A stretch of 64,000 nt of DNA from Hansfordia pulvinata (lineage: Eukaryota > Ascomycota > Sordariomycetes > Xylariales): the NCBI GenBank assembly GCA_006538405.1, contig BJKQ01000006.1:2317001-2381000 (forward strand), read 5' to 3'. The notes under the pieces were generated by a model. The model was not told where the DNA came from, did not search any database, and worked only from the letters and a program-made list of their open reading frames with translations. Position 1 is the stretch's first letter. Every line of letters begins with the position of its first letter. The translations under genes and the position numbers were made by a program. Below are positions 1 through 10,718 of the stretch, in pieces.

Positions 1-20
1 CTTGCTGACAATCGGGACAG

Positions 21-424
21 GGATTTTTCGGCCTGAATTTGGTCTTCAACGGTGTGGTAAGTGCTGACAAGCAGAAAAAGCCAGGCGGGATAGGTGCGAG
101 TTGCTAACTTCGGCTCACTCAGATGTGGACGCTCTTCACCCAAGCGCTGGCCAAGGGCCAGTCGACGACTCAGGTGTCCATCATGAACACGTCAGCCAAC
201 TTTGTCATCACAGCACTTCTGGGACTGGCCATCTTTTCCGAGTCGCTTCCCCCCTGTGGTGGCTCGGGGCGACCCTTCTTGTGGCTGGGAATGTCATCAT
301 CGGCCGGAAAGAGGAGGGCGACAAGCATGCTGACAGTGACTGGGGCAGAGACAACGAGGCCCAGCGTGCTCCTGGGACGTCGCATCAGTCTGGGGAGGAA
401 ACGGCGCTGCTGGGAGAGAGGTAG
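21..424 (+). CDS. 3' end of a TMEM42/EamA-like multi-pass membrane protein (partial, frameshifted)
   Basis: Only the last part of the gene lies in the window. An intron ends at 20 (branch-like GCTGAC, then CAG), an exon covers 21-56, an intron 57-122 starts GTAAGT and ends GCTAAC...CAG, and the last exon runs 123-424. The spliced product reads GFFGLNLVFNGV, then MWTLFTQALAKG, then a hydrophobic helix around ANFVITALLGLAIFSE. This order matches the C-terminal half of TMEM42-type drug/metabolite transporter-like proteins, whose substrate is generally unknown. After the C run at 249-254 the family-like continuation (PLWWLGATLLVAGNVIIGRK) is in the next frame and stops at 422-424, so one C appears to be missing. 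The hydrophilic tail after IIGRK is cytosolic-looking. Family assignment is from memory of the motif pattern. Confidence 0.72.
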
Positions 425-788
425 TTGGCTAAGGACGGGCGGAAACATTGGCATCAATGAATTGTATATCTGAGTACGACTGGACTGGCGGGCATCTCTT
501 CCAGCATTGCACAATCCATATCCAATTCCAACGGTACATGGTTGACGTGATGGGCGATTAGGGCACATCAGGTCTAACCCCAACGAGCTGATCATGACAA
601 GTACCTAGATAGTTCTTTGGGAAGTTGCAACCTTCGTGGATGCAGTTGATGATACACGAAAAGAAGTCCGTCATTTCTGACCTGTAGTGGAAGGCTCCAG
701 ATAGAGGAGGGGCACATTGTGACATGCCGGCAAGAGCGATCACGGCGAGAAAATTTGCCAATGGAAGGCGCGTTCCTTCTTGCCCGTG
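425..788. other. Intergenic spacer
   Basis: Between two tandem genes. I see no convincing ORF, RNA gene or repeat. It must hold the 3' region of the membrane protein gene and the promoter of the next gene. Confidence 0.5.
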
Positions 789-2446
789 ATGCACATATTC
801 TCTCGACATCACCTACGTGAGATAGAACGAAGATCTCTTGCCGCTCGCCCTTTCAGCCAATATCTATTCCAGCCCCGCGATTCAGCACGAGACGTTGTCG
901 CTTCTTCGGATGAAGAGCCTCCTCGATCATCTACACTCCCATTCTGGGCAATCCACGATCTCGAAACTACCGACATTTCTTTCCGCATCAAGCGCTGGTC
1001 CCAGCGTCGATCTATGCTAGAGAAAATGGGAACGGAAGACAGTCGTTCCAACATAAAGGAACATTCAAGAGCATCTACATTTTTGCCCCAAGCCTTGGAA
1101 ATCTCTCAACGCTGTCGACCGCCTCCGATAGCTACGCCCCCAAACGCTGCCTGTGTCGGCGTCGACGAGTTCACGGAACGCGGGAGGCAATCCAACAGCG
1201 AGGGAGAAAGCGTGAAACGACCAAGGTCGGCCTCGTCGAGTCTTGCTCGAGCACGACCAGCCAAATCAAGAAAGTGAGAACTATAGCTAGCAACACAGCC
1301 CCGTCGCTACCGTGACACTTAACACAAAACAGACGTCTCAACTCCACCCCGGCCACGTACATCAAGAATCTTCCTGGCGAAAGCCATGGCTTGTTATCGC
1401 CAGCGACCGATAGCCCAAACACATCAACACATTATGGATCGGGACAGCTCACACAACTCGAGCAATCTGAAGACGCTCCGGTACAGGCGACAAGCGAAAA
1501 AATCGCAGGCAAAGTTCCGGCAAAAATATCGCAAGAGTCCTCGGGGACAGCTCTCTCAGTGCCACGGTTGCCATTGAGCACCCAAAGCATCGCCGAGGAT
1601 GCTGGCACGAAGAGCCCAATCCAGGCTACGACTGCTCTCTCCACCACGGCCTCCGTCATACAGATATCAAGCAACCTCAGGAGGAGAAGCAAGCCAATGA
1701 GCGACTACATTGTCAAGGGCGCGTTTCGTTGGAACCAAGAACCCGCGGAAGAGAAATTCCAGTACCCTACTCCGTCCAGCAAGTCTGACGCATTCTGGCC
1801 CACCGGAGACGGGTTCTCTAGAGATGAACTGAGGAGAAGCCCGCTCTTTTCACTGAGGACTGCCCCCCAGAAGAGCACGCCACAAGCGCGATCTAGCATC
1901 GGAAAGCTACACACCGAAGTGAGCGTCTCAGACAGTTGCATCGGCACAAAGCGGAGATACTTCTATCCAGACAACCCGTGGGTTTCCAGCAACGAACAAC
2001 GGCGAGGAAAAGCAAAGGAGTCATGGCCAACAATGGCCGACTTCTCAGACGAACCCCTGGTGATAGAGGCCACGCAGACAGTGCCCGATTCTCAAGTCCT
2101 CATTCCGGACACTCAGGGGCCAACGATACCAGCAACGCCACCAGACTCTGGCTTATTTCAAGAGAATTCATTCTCCCTCGGACACGTGGCATCCCATGGC
2201 AAAAGGTCAGCCCCGTTCGAGAGCTTTGGGAGAGAAAGCCAGGGCAAACATCAATCACATTCAGCTCTCGAGCCAAAAGCGGAGCACCTCGACTCATATC
2301 TTTTCGCGATGAGCAACAAGTATGCGACGGGAAGTGAAGATGAAATGAGGGAGGAGGACGATTACTCGGAGGTTGATGTTGAGTTCGGATTGACCGACGG
2401 AGATGTTTCTTCGAGAGACGATGATACAGATGGCCAGAACGATTAG
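789..2446 (+). CDS. Uncharacterised, largely disordered protein (two exons)
   Basis: Exons 789-1273 and 1333-2446 join through a 58-nt class intron (GTGAGA...AACAG) that restores an open frame across the stop at 1275; the predicted product is about 532 residues. The first in-frame ATG is at 789, although the frame is open from 723. The sequence is Ser/Pro/Arg-rich with a basic stretch near the exon junction (KRPRSASSSLARARPAKSRK), a small ordered-looking block around SDYIVKGAFRWNQEP, and a strongly acidic C-terminus ending DDDTDGQND. I recognise no catalytic domain. Disordered, basic and acidic segments suggest a nuclear scaffold or adaptor, but that is inference only. The gene lies tail-to-tail with BUB3. 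The N-terminal start is uncertain and a missed frameshift upstream cannot be excluded. Confidence 0.55.
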
Positions 2447-3050
2447 AGATATGCAAGAGGGACATCTGGTCACAGACCAGCGACCCGGCCCCTCGAGGCT
2501 CCAGCATGGGACTCGCGGATTCCCACATATTGCTTGCAAAGAAGTGGAAGAGAAGCAGCGAGCAGACTGCTGCATATGTGGGGGAGTAGTTGCTTGAGCT
2601 TCACATGTTCGCAAAAGGGCTTAACAATCTCAATCAATGATACGCATGTAGCTTGACTGCCCGACCCGCAAGGGGGGCTGCTGTATATGATGAATATTCA
2701 TGAAATTCCCTTGCCCCACAATGTGTGGTATTTGGTGATCGCGCCCGAGACATCGAAACACAAGCTTCATCATCGCCGCTTGCTTCCTATGTGACGTTGG
2801 CGAGATGCGTCGAATGATGAACAAAGTAAGCAGAGAACGCCTCCATCTCCTTGAACGCCGATCCCATGTCCACGTCTCTCTTTTCAAGCAAGCCTCAAGC
2901 AAGCCAGGCACCCGTGCCCCAGCTCCTCTGCCCCGGGGCCGCTTTCGTTGACCTCTCTGCTCGGCTCTCACGACCCCCTTCCATTGCTTCGCTACCCTCG
3001 TGTGCAAAAATGCGCACCATGACCACATGCCCTCGATCCACTTCTTGCCT
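2447..3050. other. Convergent intergenic spacer
   Basis: Holds the 3' regions of the disordered-protein gene (+) and BUB3 (-). No gene or repeat seen; a few short ORFs here lack codon structure. Confidence 0.5.
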
Positions 3051-4199
3051 CTACTTAGCGGCCTTGGGCTTGGCCTCGGACTCGCCCAGCTCGCGGATGA
3101 CGATGCGGGTGCGGCCCTCGCCCGAGTAGTCGTCCATGCCGGTGACGAAGCCCGGGCAGACGGCGGCGGCGAGGCGGCGGCCGGCGGCGTCGAAGGCGAG
3201 GGCGGCGACGCTGTCGGCGAAGCGGGGGTAGATCTTCATGCGGCGCTTGGCGGCGGCGTCCCACAGGGCGACGGTGGCGTCGCCGCCGCCGCTGGCGAAG
3301 GTGCCGCCGTGCACGGGGTGGAAGGCCAGGGCGTTGACGGGGTAGACGACGTCGGTGGGGCCCGCGGCGGCGGCGTCCGGGGCCGACGACGGCGCCTCGT
3401 TCTGTCGGTGGCACTTGAAGGCGTACTTGCGCGCCTGCGACTCGGCGGAGGCGTCGAACCACTCGACGGCCACGCGGCCCTCGATCGAGGACGTCGCGTA
3501 GCCCGCGTCCGTGGGCATGGCGGCCACGGCGCGCGTGAGGAACTTGAGGGAGGACTCGCGCTGCTGCCAGGGCTGCGGGGGCTCGGCGCCGGGGGGCCCG
3601 GAGGCGGCGGCGGCCAGGACGGAGAGGTCGTAGATGTGCACGAGGCGCGAGGTCATGGCGACGATGACCTTGCTGGGGCTGGCGGCCATGGCGTGGGGCT
3701 TGGCGGGCAGCGGGATGGAGAGGGGCTGCTGCTGCTGCTGGTCGGCGGAGGCGGGCGACGGGTTGCTGATGACGTGCAGGGTGCCGTCCCACGAGGCCGA
3801 GATGAGCAGCGAGTGCTCGCGGCTGTAGACGACGCGGCGCACGGGGCCCGAGTGCTTGGTCACCACCTGGGGCTCCTCGTCCTCCCCGCCGTCGAGGGGC
3901 AGGCGCATGACGCGGTGGTCCAGGCCCGCGGTGAAGGCCTCGGCGTCGTCGGCCCCGAAGCAGACGTCCATGACGGGGGCGCGGTGGGCGAAGGTGCGCA
4001 GCAGCGAGCCGCCGGCCGGCGGCTGGTCCGGGTCGGCGTTCTCGTCGGCGGCGTCGCCCCGCTGCGCGTCGTAGAGGTAGACGTTCTTGTCCCAGGACGA
4101 GACCAGCAGGCGCGCCGAGTCGGGCGAGGGCGAGAAGGCGAGCGCCGACACGGCGTCGTTCGGGGGCTGCGCGAGCTCGTACTGGGCTGCTGGCGCCAT
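3051..4199 (-). CDS. BUB3: BUB3 spindle-assembly-checkpoint WD40 protein
   Basis: A single uninterrupted exon of 382 residues, start ATG at 4199-4197, stop at 3053-3051. The N-terminus (AVSALAFSP followed by LLVSSWDKNVYLYD) and the second blade (VMDVCFGADDAEAFTAGLDH) are diagnostic of the BUB3/RAE1 WD40 family. Later blades include LLISASWDGTLHV, a GRVAVEWFD segment and NALAFHPVHGGTFASGGGDA near residue 300, which is the conserved BUB3 signature. BUB3 is a beta-propeller that docks BUB1 and BUBR1/Mad3 on phosphorylated kinetochore MELT repeats. Loops between blades are expanded with Ala/Pro/Gln, including a poly-Gln run near the middle, so the protein is somewhat longer than the yeast protein. 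The C-terminus ends in a Lys/Ala-rich tail. It shares a 681-bp divergent promoter region with GPN2. Confidence 0.9.
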   Translation of the reverse strand: MAPAAQYELAQPPNDAVSALAFSPSPDSARLLVSSWDKNVYLYDAQRGDAADENADPDQPPAGGSLLRTFAHRAPVMDVCFGADDAEAFTAGLDHRVMRLPLDGGEDEEPQVVTKHSGPVRRVVYSREHSLLISASWDGTLHVISNPSPASADQQQQQPLSIPLPAKPHAMAASPSKVIVAMTSRLVHIYDLSVLAAAASGPPGAEPPQPWQQRESSLKFLTRAVAAMPTDAGYATSSIEGRVAVEWFDASAESQARKYAFKCHRQNEAPSSAPDAAAAGPTDVVYPVNALAFHPVHGGTFASGGGDATVALWDAAAKRRMKIYPRFADSVAALAFDAAGRRLAAAVCPGFVTGMDDYSGEGRTRIVIRELGESEAKPKAAK

Positions 4200-4880
4200 C
4201 TTGTCTTCTCTTTTTCTTCCTTGATCTTTCTCTGTCGGGACGCGGTCGAGTTCTTTGTTGTTGGAGCGGCGATTGGGAGCCGACTGGAGGATATGCCTGT
4301 AGGAAGAGCGATCTCGAGATCGAACGGCGTCGGGATGTGGAGTACGTAGCTTGAGGGAAGCCCGGTTGTCGCAGTCGGTCGGGTGGGCGATAATGAGACT
4401 GGGCTTGTTTACTTTGAACCCGGGAGACGAGACCAGCCGGCAAAGCGATGCGATGCGATGTGCAGACCGCCCCACTGCAGCTAGACCGTACTACACGGAC
4501 GATTGCTATACGGGAAGATCTAAAAAGTACCGTTTTCGACATTTGTACCCAGCCACCCAGCCACACCACCGTGTGCCACGAGTGTCACGGCAACCAATGG
4601 GCGGTAACGACATGGACGACCGTAAATGGAGGGGCACCGTCAAGCTCACCCCGGTATTTCGGAAGCTTGTGTGATCCGAGTGATAAGCCTTGGAGGGGCA
4701 GCGTTTCTGCGATTTATCAAGCAATCCAATCGTCGCCCGGATCCCACCCCCCGTTGCGAGCCGCTCGCCCGCCGTCCTTTCCTGAGCACACGACTCACTT
4801 GGCGGCACACACAAACAAGGCAGACGGCCACCCCGAGCCCCGGCCGCTCATCTCGCAGATCTCAGGGTACAGGTCACAAG
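4200..4880. promoter_or_regulatory. Divergent promoter region of BUB3 and GPN2
   Basis: This 681-bp interval separates the start codons of BUB3 (-) and GPN2 (+) and therefore contains both promoters and 5' leaders. No TATA box is obvious. A short direct repeat of GCGATGCGATGCGATGTGC type lies near 4444. There is no supported coding sequence here. Confidence 0.6.
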
Positions 4881-6051
4881 ATGCCGTTCGCGCAGCTCGT
4901 GCTGGGCAGCCCCGGTGCGGGCAAGAGCACGTACTGCGACGGGAGTAAGTCGAGACATGACCGCGAATTCCACGCCGATGGGACCTAACCGTCGCAGTGC
5001 ACCAGTTCATGGGCGCCATAGGCCGCGAGTGCTCCGTCGTCAACCTCGACCCAGCCAACGACAAGACCAACTACCCCTGCGCACTCGACATCCGCAGCCT
5101 CGTCACTCTCGAGGAGATCATGTCCGACGACCAGCTCGGCCCCAACGGAGGCATTCTCTACGCGTTCGAGGAGCTCGAGAACAATTTCGAGTGGCTCGAG
5201 GAAGGCCTTAAGAACCTCGAAGAATCCTACGTCCTCTTCGACTGTCCTGGCCAGGTCGAGCTCTACACGCATCACAACTCGCTGCGGAATATCATCTTCA
5301 AAATCCAGAAGCTTGGCTATAGGGTGAGCATATGGGAGCCGCCAGCCCTCTACATGCCCAGCGCTGACGTCGTCGCTAGCTTGTTGCCGTCCACCTCTCC
5401 GACAGCTTCTGCCTTACCCAGCCATCCCTCTACATCTCCAACATCCTCCTCACGCTGCGCGCAATGCTGCAGATGGACCTGCCCCACATAAACGTCCTGA
5501 CCAAGATCGACAAGGTCGCGGGATACGACCCACTGCCCTTTGACCTCGACTTCTACACGGACGTCCAGGACCTCTCGTACCTGCAGCCCCACCTCGAGGA
5601 CGAGTCCCCCGCGCTGCGGAGCCAGAGGTTCGCCCGCCTCAACCAGCGCATCTCAGAGCTCATCGAGAACTTCGGGCTCGTGCGGTTCGAGGTCCTGGCG
5701 ATTGAGAACAAGAAGAGCGTCATGCAGCTGCTGCGCATCATCGACCGCGCCGGCGGCTACGTCTTTGGCGGCGCCGAGGGCGCCAACGACACCGTCTGGC
5801 AGATCGCCATGCGCAACGAGGCGTCCGTCATGGACGTCCAGGACGTCCAGGAGCGGTGGATCGACTCCAAGGACGAGTACGACGCCGCCGAGCAGAAGGA
5901 GTGGGAGGAGCAGGCGGCGGCCCACGGCGGCGGGGACGCCGACGGCACCGACACGCCCGATCTCATCCCGGACGACGACGACGAGTTTGACGGCATGCCG
6001 GGCCCGCCGATGCGCGATAGCGGCGTCAAGGTGGTGAGGAAGAAGGCATGA
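4881..6051 (+). CDS. GPN2: GPN-loop GTPase 2
   Basis: Exons 4881-4944, 4998-5323 and 5380-6051 give a 353-residue protein; introns 4945-4997 and 5324-5379 have GTAAGT/GTGAGC donors. The N-terminus MPFAQLVLGSPGAGKSTYCD contains the P-loop at residues 9-17. The switch-region motif is DCPGQVE, the family-defining Gly-Pro-Asn insertion is QLGPNGGILYAFEE, and the guanine-specificity motif is TKID. These identify the GPN2 paralogue of the GPN GTPases, dimeric enzymes that help assemble and import RNA polymerases II and III. The last 60 residues are acidic and end in a basic VRKKA. The gene converges on POP5 with only 27 bp between the stop codons. Confidence 0.93.
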
Positions 6052-6078
6052 ATTGTAGTTTTTCGTGCCTGTCATCTC

Positions 6079-6758
6079 TCAGCCGACGCTGGCCTCGCCC
6101 ATCTCGACGTCGCTGTCCCCCAACGAATCGTCCGAGGCTTCTGCAGCTCGAGGCGGAGCGGCCTTGGGCCGGCGCGACTGGGACCTGGGCATGAATATGT
6201 TGCCGAGGGGATCTCGGAGCTTCTGGCTGCTGGCGGAATTGTGGTCGTCGCGGACGGCGATGCAGAGCTGTCGGGCGCGTCGGATGGCCTCCTCTTCGGA
6301 CTTGCGCATGGTGCCGCTGACGTGCACGACGCGGAAGACGCAGGGCTTGCCGCCGCGCACTGGGATCGTGTTCATCATGGTCAAGGCCGTCCACACCAGC
6401 CGGTAGTAGGGGCGCTGTACACGTAGAATAAAGGTCGATGTGGCAGGAGATAGATATTTGACTAGGGCTCAGGCGTTAGCATCCTGACGGGAGCAGAGTG
6501 GGCGGGTTAGACTGGGTTGGGAGGAGAGAGCCACGGCGTACCGGACAAGCTGCCGCCCTCAACAGCACCAGCGCCATGGTCGCCGAACTGGGTGGCAATC
6601 TCGGCACGAATGGCACGCAGCAGGGCGGGCGGCGTCAGGGCGTCGGTAGTGGGCTGGTTGATCGCGACGGCATCGGGGACCGTGGGCTTCAGGCCGGGGC
6701 TGAGATCGCCGGGGTAGAGGACGTTGACGAGCAGGTAGCGCTCCTTGATGCGCACCAT
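6079..6758 (-). CDS. POP5: Ribonuclease P/MRP protein subunit POP5
   Basis: Exon 1 (6758-6542) starts MVRIKERYLLVNVLYPGD, the conserved POP5 N-terminus. An intron at 6541-6462 (GTACGC...CTAG) leads to exon 2 (6461-6079), which begins VKYLSPATSTFILRVQR and continues through PYYRLVWTALTMM. The product is 199 residues, near the usual size. POP5 is a core RNA-binding subunit of RNase P (tRNA 5' maturation) and RNase MRP (pre-rRNA processing). The C-terminal tail after about residue 165 is Ser/Asp-rich and poorly conserved. The gene is divergent from cnxE (621 bp between start codons) and convergent with GPN2. Confidence 0.92.
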
Positions 6759-7379
6759 GGCGGGCTGGCAGGTGGAAGCCGATTGACGGGGAGGGCGCTC
6801 GGTGTGGTGATGCTGGGAAGGACGGATACAAAGGCTTGTGGTGAAGGCACAGATGGTACCCCAGCTTATGCGTGCATGCAGTGGGAGGTCGACCGACGGA
6901 TCGCTAAGGCGCGCGAAAAGATAAGAGGCGTCAGACTTATCGCGGCCCGGAGCGACCTGCCCTCCACTGCCGGAACAGCAGTGGGCATTAGAGGGGTCGG
7001 GCGGGTGGGGTTGGCGCTGTAGAGCCCCGGAGACAGCTGGAGAAACAATTCCCGGCGCCCAGCTACAGTGAGTTTTGGCCCCGAAGCGCGTTCTCCGGGG
7101 CTGGAGATCGGGGCAACACCTTCCACTGCAATCCAACGTCAGTCTCAATATAGCGCCGAGCCGTGACCCCACATCGTCGAGTACGAGTACCGGTGTAAGT
7201 GACGCAGATGGTTCCCGTCCAAACTTTCCAGTTCTCCTCGTACGCCACGAAGGCGAGCACCAAACCGACGGTCCGCCTGTGACATCGTTGTGCAAGAAGT
7301 GGCTGGCGGTGCTGCCTGTAACACCTTCTACAGCTACAGCACGACCTACCAGGACAACGCCTCATCCAGTCCTTCCGCC
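6759..7379. promoter_or_regulatory. Divergent promoter region of POP5 and cnxE
   Basis: 621 bp between the two start codons, with no supported ORF. Contains both promoters and 5' leaders. No TATA box or known operator recognised. Confidence 0.55.
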
Positions 7380-9791
7380 ATGGGCCCTTCTGCCGCCGGG
7401 TCTCAGCCCCCGCGGCTTCGCGTGGCTCTGCTCGTCGTCTCGACCACCGCCACTGCCGACCCCTCGATGGACGCCTCGCGCGCGGCCCTCGGCCAGGTCT
7501 TCGAGGCGGATGGCGGCGCTGGCGACGTCTGGGCGCCCCTGGAGGAGACTGCCATCGTCCCGGACTCGGTGGCTGCCATCCAGCGCCAGATCATGCTCTG
7601 GGCCGACGGCGCCGACCCGGCCAACCTCATCCTCACCACCGGAGGAACCGGCTTTGCGGCCGATGATCACACGCCGGAGGTGAGTCGTCTGTTCTGGTTC
7701 CAGGCTACCGGTACGAGAAGGAGGTCTTGATTGAGGAGAGGATGCCGCAAACTGTTGGCTGGTGGCAGACTCGGCTCGTTCTTGCGGCCCTCGGGAATCT
7801 TTTGCCGTCGCGCCGGGCACGCTCATCTGACTCTACGCTCTAGGCGGTGGCAGCTCTCCTCCACAAGCCGGCCCCGGGCCTTGTCCACGCCATGTTGTCG
7901 GCCTCACTGGACGTGACCCCGTGTAAGTAGCGATTCGGGCACCAACGAGCCAACCCCTGCCCGTCTTCACTACCTTGGGATCATGTTATTCGGCGTCTGG
8001 ACTGACCCTCTGAGTAGTCGCCATGATGTCGAGGCCTGTAGCCGGGGCACGGAACAGATCGATTATCGTGACGCTGCCCGGCTCGCCAAAGGGCGCCAAG
8101 GAAAACCTGCAGGCCATTCTCAAGACACTGCCGCACGCCTGCACACTCGCGGCTGGGTCCAATTCGAGAGCACTACATGCTGGAGGGGTGAACAAACTGG
8201 AGGTCGATGCTGGAGTCGGCGTGCATGGCAGGACGCAGGCCTCGGAAAACAAACACTCCCAGCCCAAACACCACGGCTGTGGCCATGGGCACGGTCACGC
8301 TCATGACCACAAGCACAGCCACGGCCACGGCCACGGCCACGGCAGCCTCGTGAGGCACACGACCCCTGGAGCAAACCCGCTGTCCAACGACCCTGCCCTG
8401 GGGCCCAGCAGGAGGAACCGGGAGTCGCCTTACCCGATGCTCCCGATTGAAGATGCGCTCAAGCTGATTTCCAGCGAGGTGCCGGTGCCCGAAGTCGTCT
8501 CGTCAAAAGTGGACGGGACACTGCCGGGAGCGATTCTCGCAGAAGACGTGGCAGCGCGGGCGGACGTGCCGGCTTTCAGAGCCAGCATTGTGGATGGGTA
8601 TGCCGTGGTCGTGCCCGAAGACGGGAATATGAAGGGGGTGTTCCCCGTGGTGTCTGTGTCCCACGCCGCGGCGCCAGAGGACGGTGGGGCCAGGGAGCTG
8701 AAGCCGGGCGAGATCGCCCGCATCACCACCGGCGCCCCTGTGCCGCCGGGCGCCACTTCAGTCATCATGGTGGAGGACACGCTGCTCCGCAGCGTGACCG
8801 AGGACGACGGCAGCGGCCGGGGCGAGGAAGAGAAGGAGGTCGAGATCCTGGCGGACGGCGTGAAGGAAGGCGAGAATATCCGCGAGGTCGGCAGCGACAT
8901 CCGCTCGGGCTCTCAGATTCTGCGCAAGGGAGAGCGCATATCTGCTGTGGGCGGCGAGATCGGCCTGCTGGCGGCGGTGGGCGCGGGGTCCGTGAGAACC
9001 TACCGGCGGCCGGTGGTCGGCGTGTTGTCGACGGGCGACGAGATTGTCGAGCACAACCGGGACCACGGTGCGCCGTCTTCCGCGCTGCGGTTCGGCGAGG
9101 TGCGCGACACCAACCGCCCGACGCTCCTGGTGGCGGCCCGCGAGTGCGGCTTCGAGGTGGTGGACCTGGGCATCGTGGCTGATAAGGCCGGGCGCCTCGA
9201 GGAGACGCTGCGCGCGGCGCTCGAGCGGGTGGATGTCCTAGTCACCTCCGGCGGGGTCTCGATGGGGGAGCTCGACCTGCTCAAGCCGACGATCGAGCGC
9301 GCCCTTGGCGGCACCATCCACTTCGGGCGGGTCAACATGAAGCCGGGGAAGCCCACGACGTTCGCGACGGTGCCGGCGGGCGAGGAGGGGGCGGCCCTCG
9401 AGGAGAGGAGGAGGAAGAAGGTCATCTTCGGGCTGCCGGGCAACCCGGCCTCGGCGCTCGTGACGTTCCACCTGTTCGTGCTGCCGGCGCTGCACCAGAT
9501 CGCGGGCCGCGGCGCCACCGACGCGGGCCTCCCGCGCGTGCCCGTGGTGCTGGCCCACGACATCCCCTCGACAGGGCCCGGCCCGAGTACCACCGGGCCG
9601 TCGCGGCGGTGGACCCGGCCACGGGCCGGCTGGCGGCGACGAGCACGGGCGGGCAGCGCAGCTCGCGCGTCGGCAGCCTACGGACGGCCAACTGCCTGCT
9701 CTGCCTGCCGGCCGGGCCGTCGCCCCTGCGCGCCGGGGCCACGGTGCAGGCGCTCCTGATGGGGCCGGTGGGGGGCGGCGCTGGTTCGTAG
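7380..9791 (+). CDS. cnxE: Molybdenum cofactor biosynthesis fusion protein (gephyrin/CnxE type), frameshifted near the end
   Basis: Exons 7380-7679, 7844-7922 and 8018-9791 encode about 717 residues. The N-terminal MogA-like domain (molybdopterin adenylyltransferase) shows LVVSTTATADPSMDASR and ILTTGGTGF; the C-terminal MoeA-like domain (molybdenum insertase) shows SIVDGYAV, TGAPVPPGATSVIMVEDT, STGDEIVE, VTSGGVSMGELDLLKP and GLPGNPASALVTFHLF. This order matches fungal CnxE/NIT-9 and gephyrin, which adenylate molybdopterin and insert molybdate for nitrate reductase and other molybdoenzymes. The linker at about residues 211-235 is a dense His-Gly run. At the C4 run 9564-9567 the conserved continuation moves to another frame and ends at 9791; read literally, the frame instead stops at 9759 with a Pro/Arg-rich non-homologous tail. 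One C is probably missing from the sequence. Confidence 0.92.
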
Positions 9792-10718
9792 CGCACCGAC
9801 ATCGCGATGGTGGCGGGTTGGCCTCTTCGAGAACAACAAGGGCTATGGCTGTGTGGCTCATGGCGACGAGGCGGCGCTTGTGACGCGGCAGGCCTGTAAT
9901 ACAATACATGTGGCCTTGCATGCCCGTCTGGATTGGTTATCCGTGTGTATATATCTCAACCGCCGAATTTTGTTCAGAGGTGTAGTTCAAGACTCCATGC
10001 TCTGCGCCGAGTCTGGCGTTGACGATGGGCGGCTGAATCTTGGAGTTTCGAGGCCGGACGTTTGGTGGACACGGCGCCAGCCCAAAAGGGGTTGTCGCCG
10101 TCGCAGCTGCCGCGGAACCATACCATGGTGTCGTTTGTGGGGTTCTCCTTCCCAGGTTGGACGGACCTCCAGGTACCTTTCCTCAGGTAACCTTGCCTTG
10201 TACCGCTCGTCGTCCCTCGATTTCCCTCAACAGAACACGTGCATTGACAGTTGGATTCATCCTTCTTGCCTCTTTCGTGGTTTTGATAGGCCCTCGTTTC
10301 TCCGAGCAGCCTTGACGGCCTCAATCATTGTATTTGCTACCTTCGTTGTTCGAAACGACCCCGGAAGAGCACATTAACCCCCTGACCCGAGTGACAAGCC
10401 CAGCGATACTCCGTACCTACTGTACTAGACAGCAAAGCCCACTCACCTCCGCCGCGCAGCCGGAAACCCCCCAGCTACTCGTACAAGCTGCGCCAACCCA
10501 CCGAAGACACTCACCAGCTCCCCTCCTCCCACCCGTGCCAGCCCAGCCTAACTTAGCCCCGGGCCTCGCCACCTCGTCCACGCACTGCTCGCTGGCCGCC
10601 GACCCACCGAGGGAGCCCATCGTCATCACGACCGCCCGACACCAGCTCCGGCGCCCCCAGCTGTCCCAACCTCTGCTCCCGGGCTGCCACACACCCATCC
10701 ATCCACCCTGCCGCCAAG
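9792..10718. other. Intergenic spacer and END3 promoter/leader
   Basis: No supported gene. The last 250 bp before END3 are strongly C-rich on the + strand, typical of a fungal pyrimidine-rich 5' leader. Confidence 0.5.

Noticed and set aside
3000..4349. 449-codon plus-strand ORF opposite BUB3
   Set aside because: Antisense shadow of WD40 repeats, giving Gly/Val/Ala/Arg strings.
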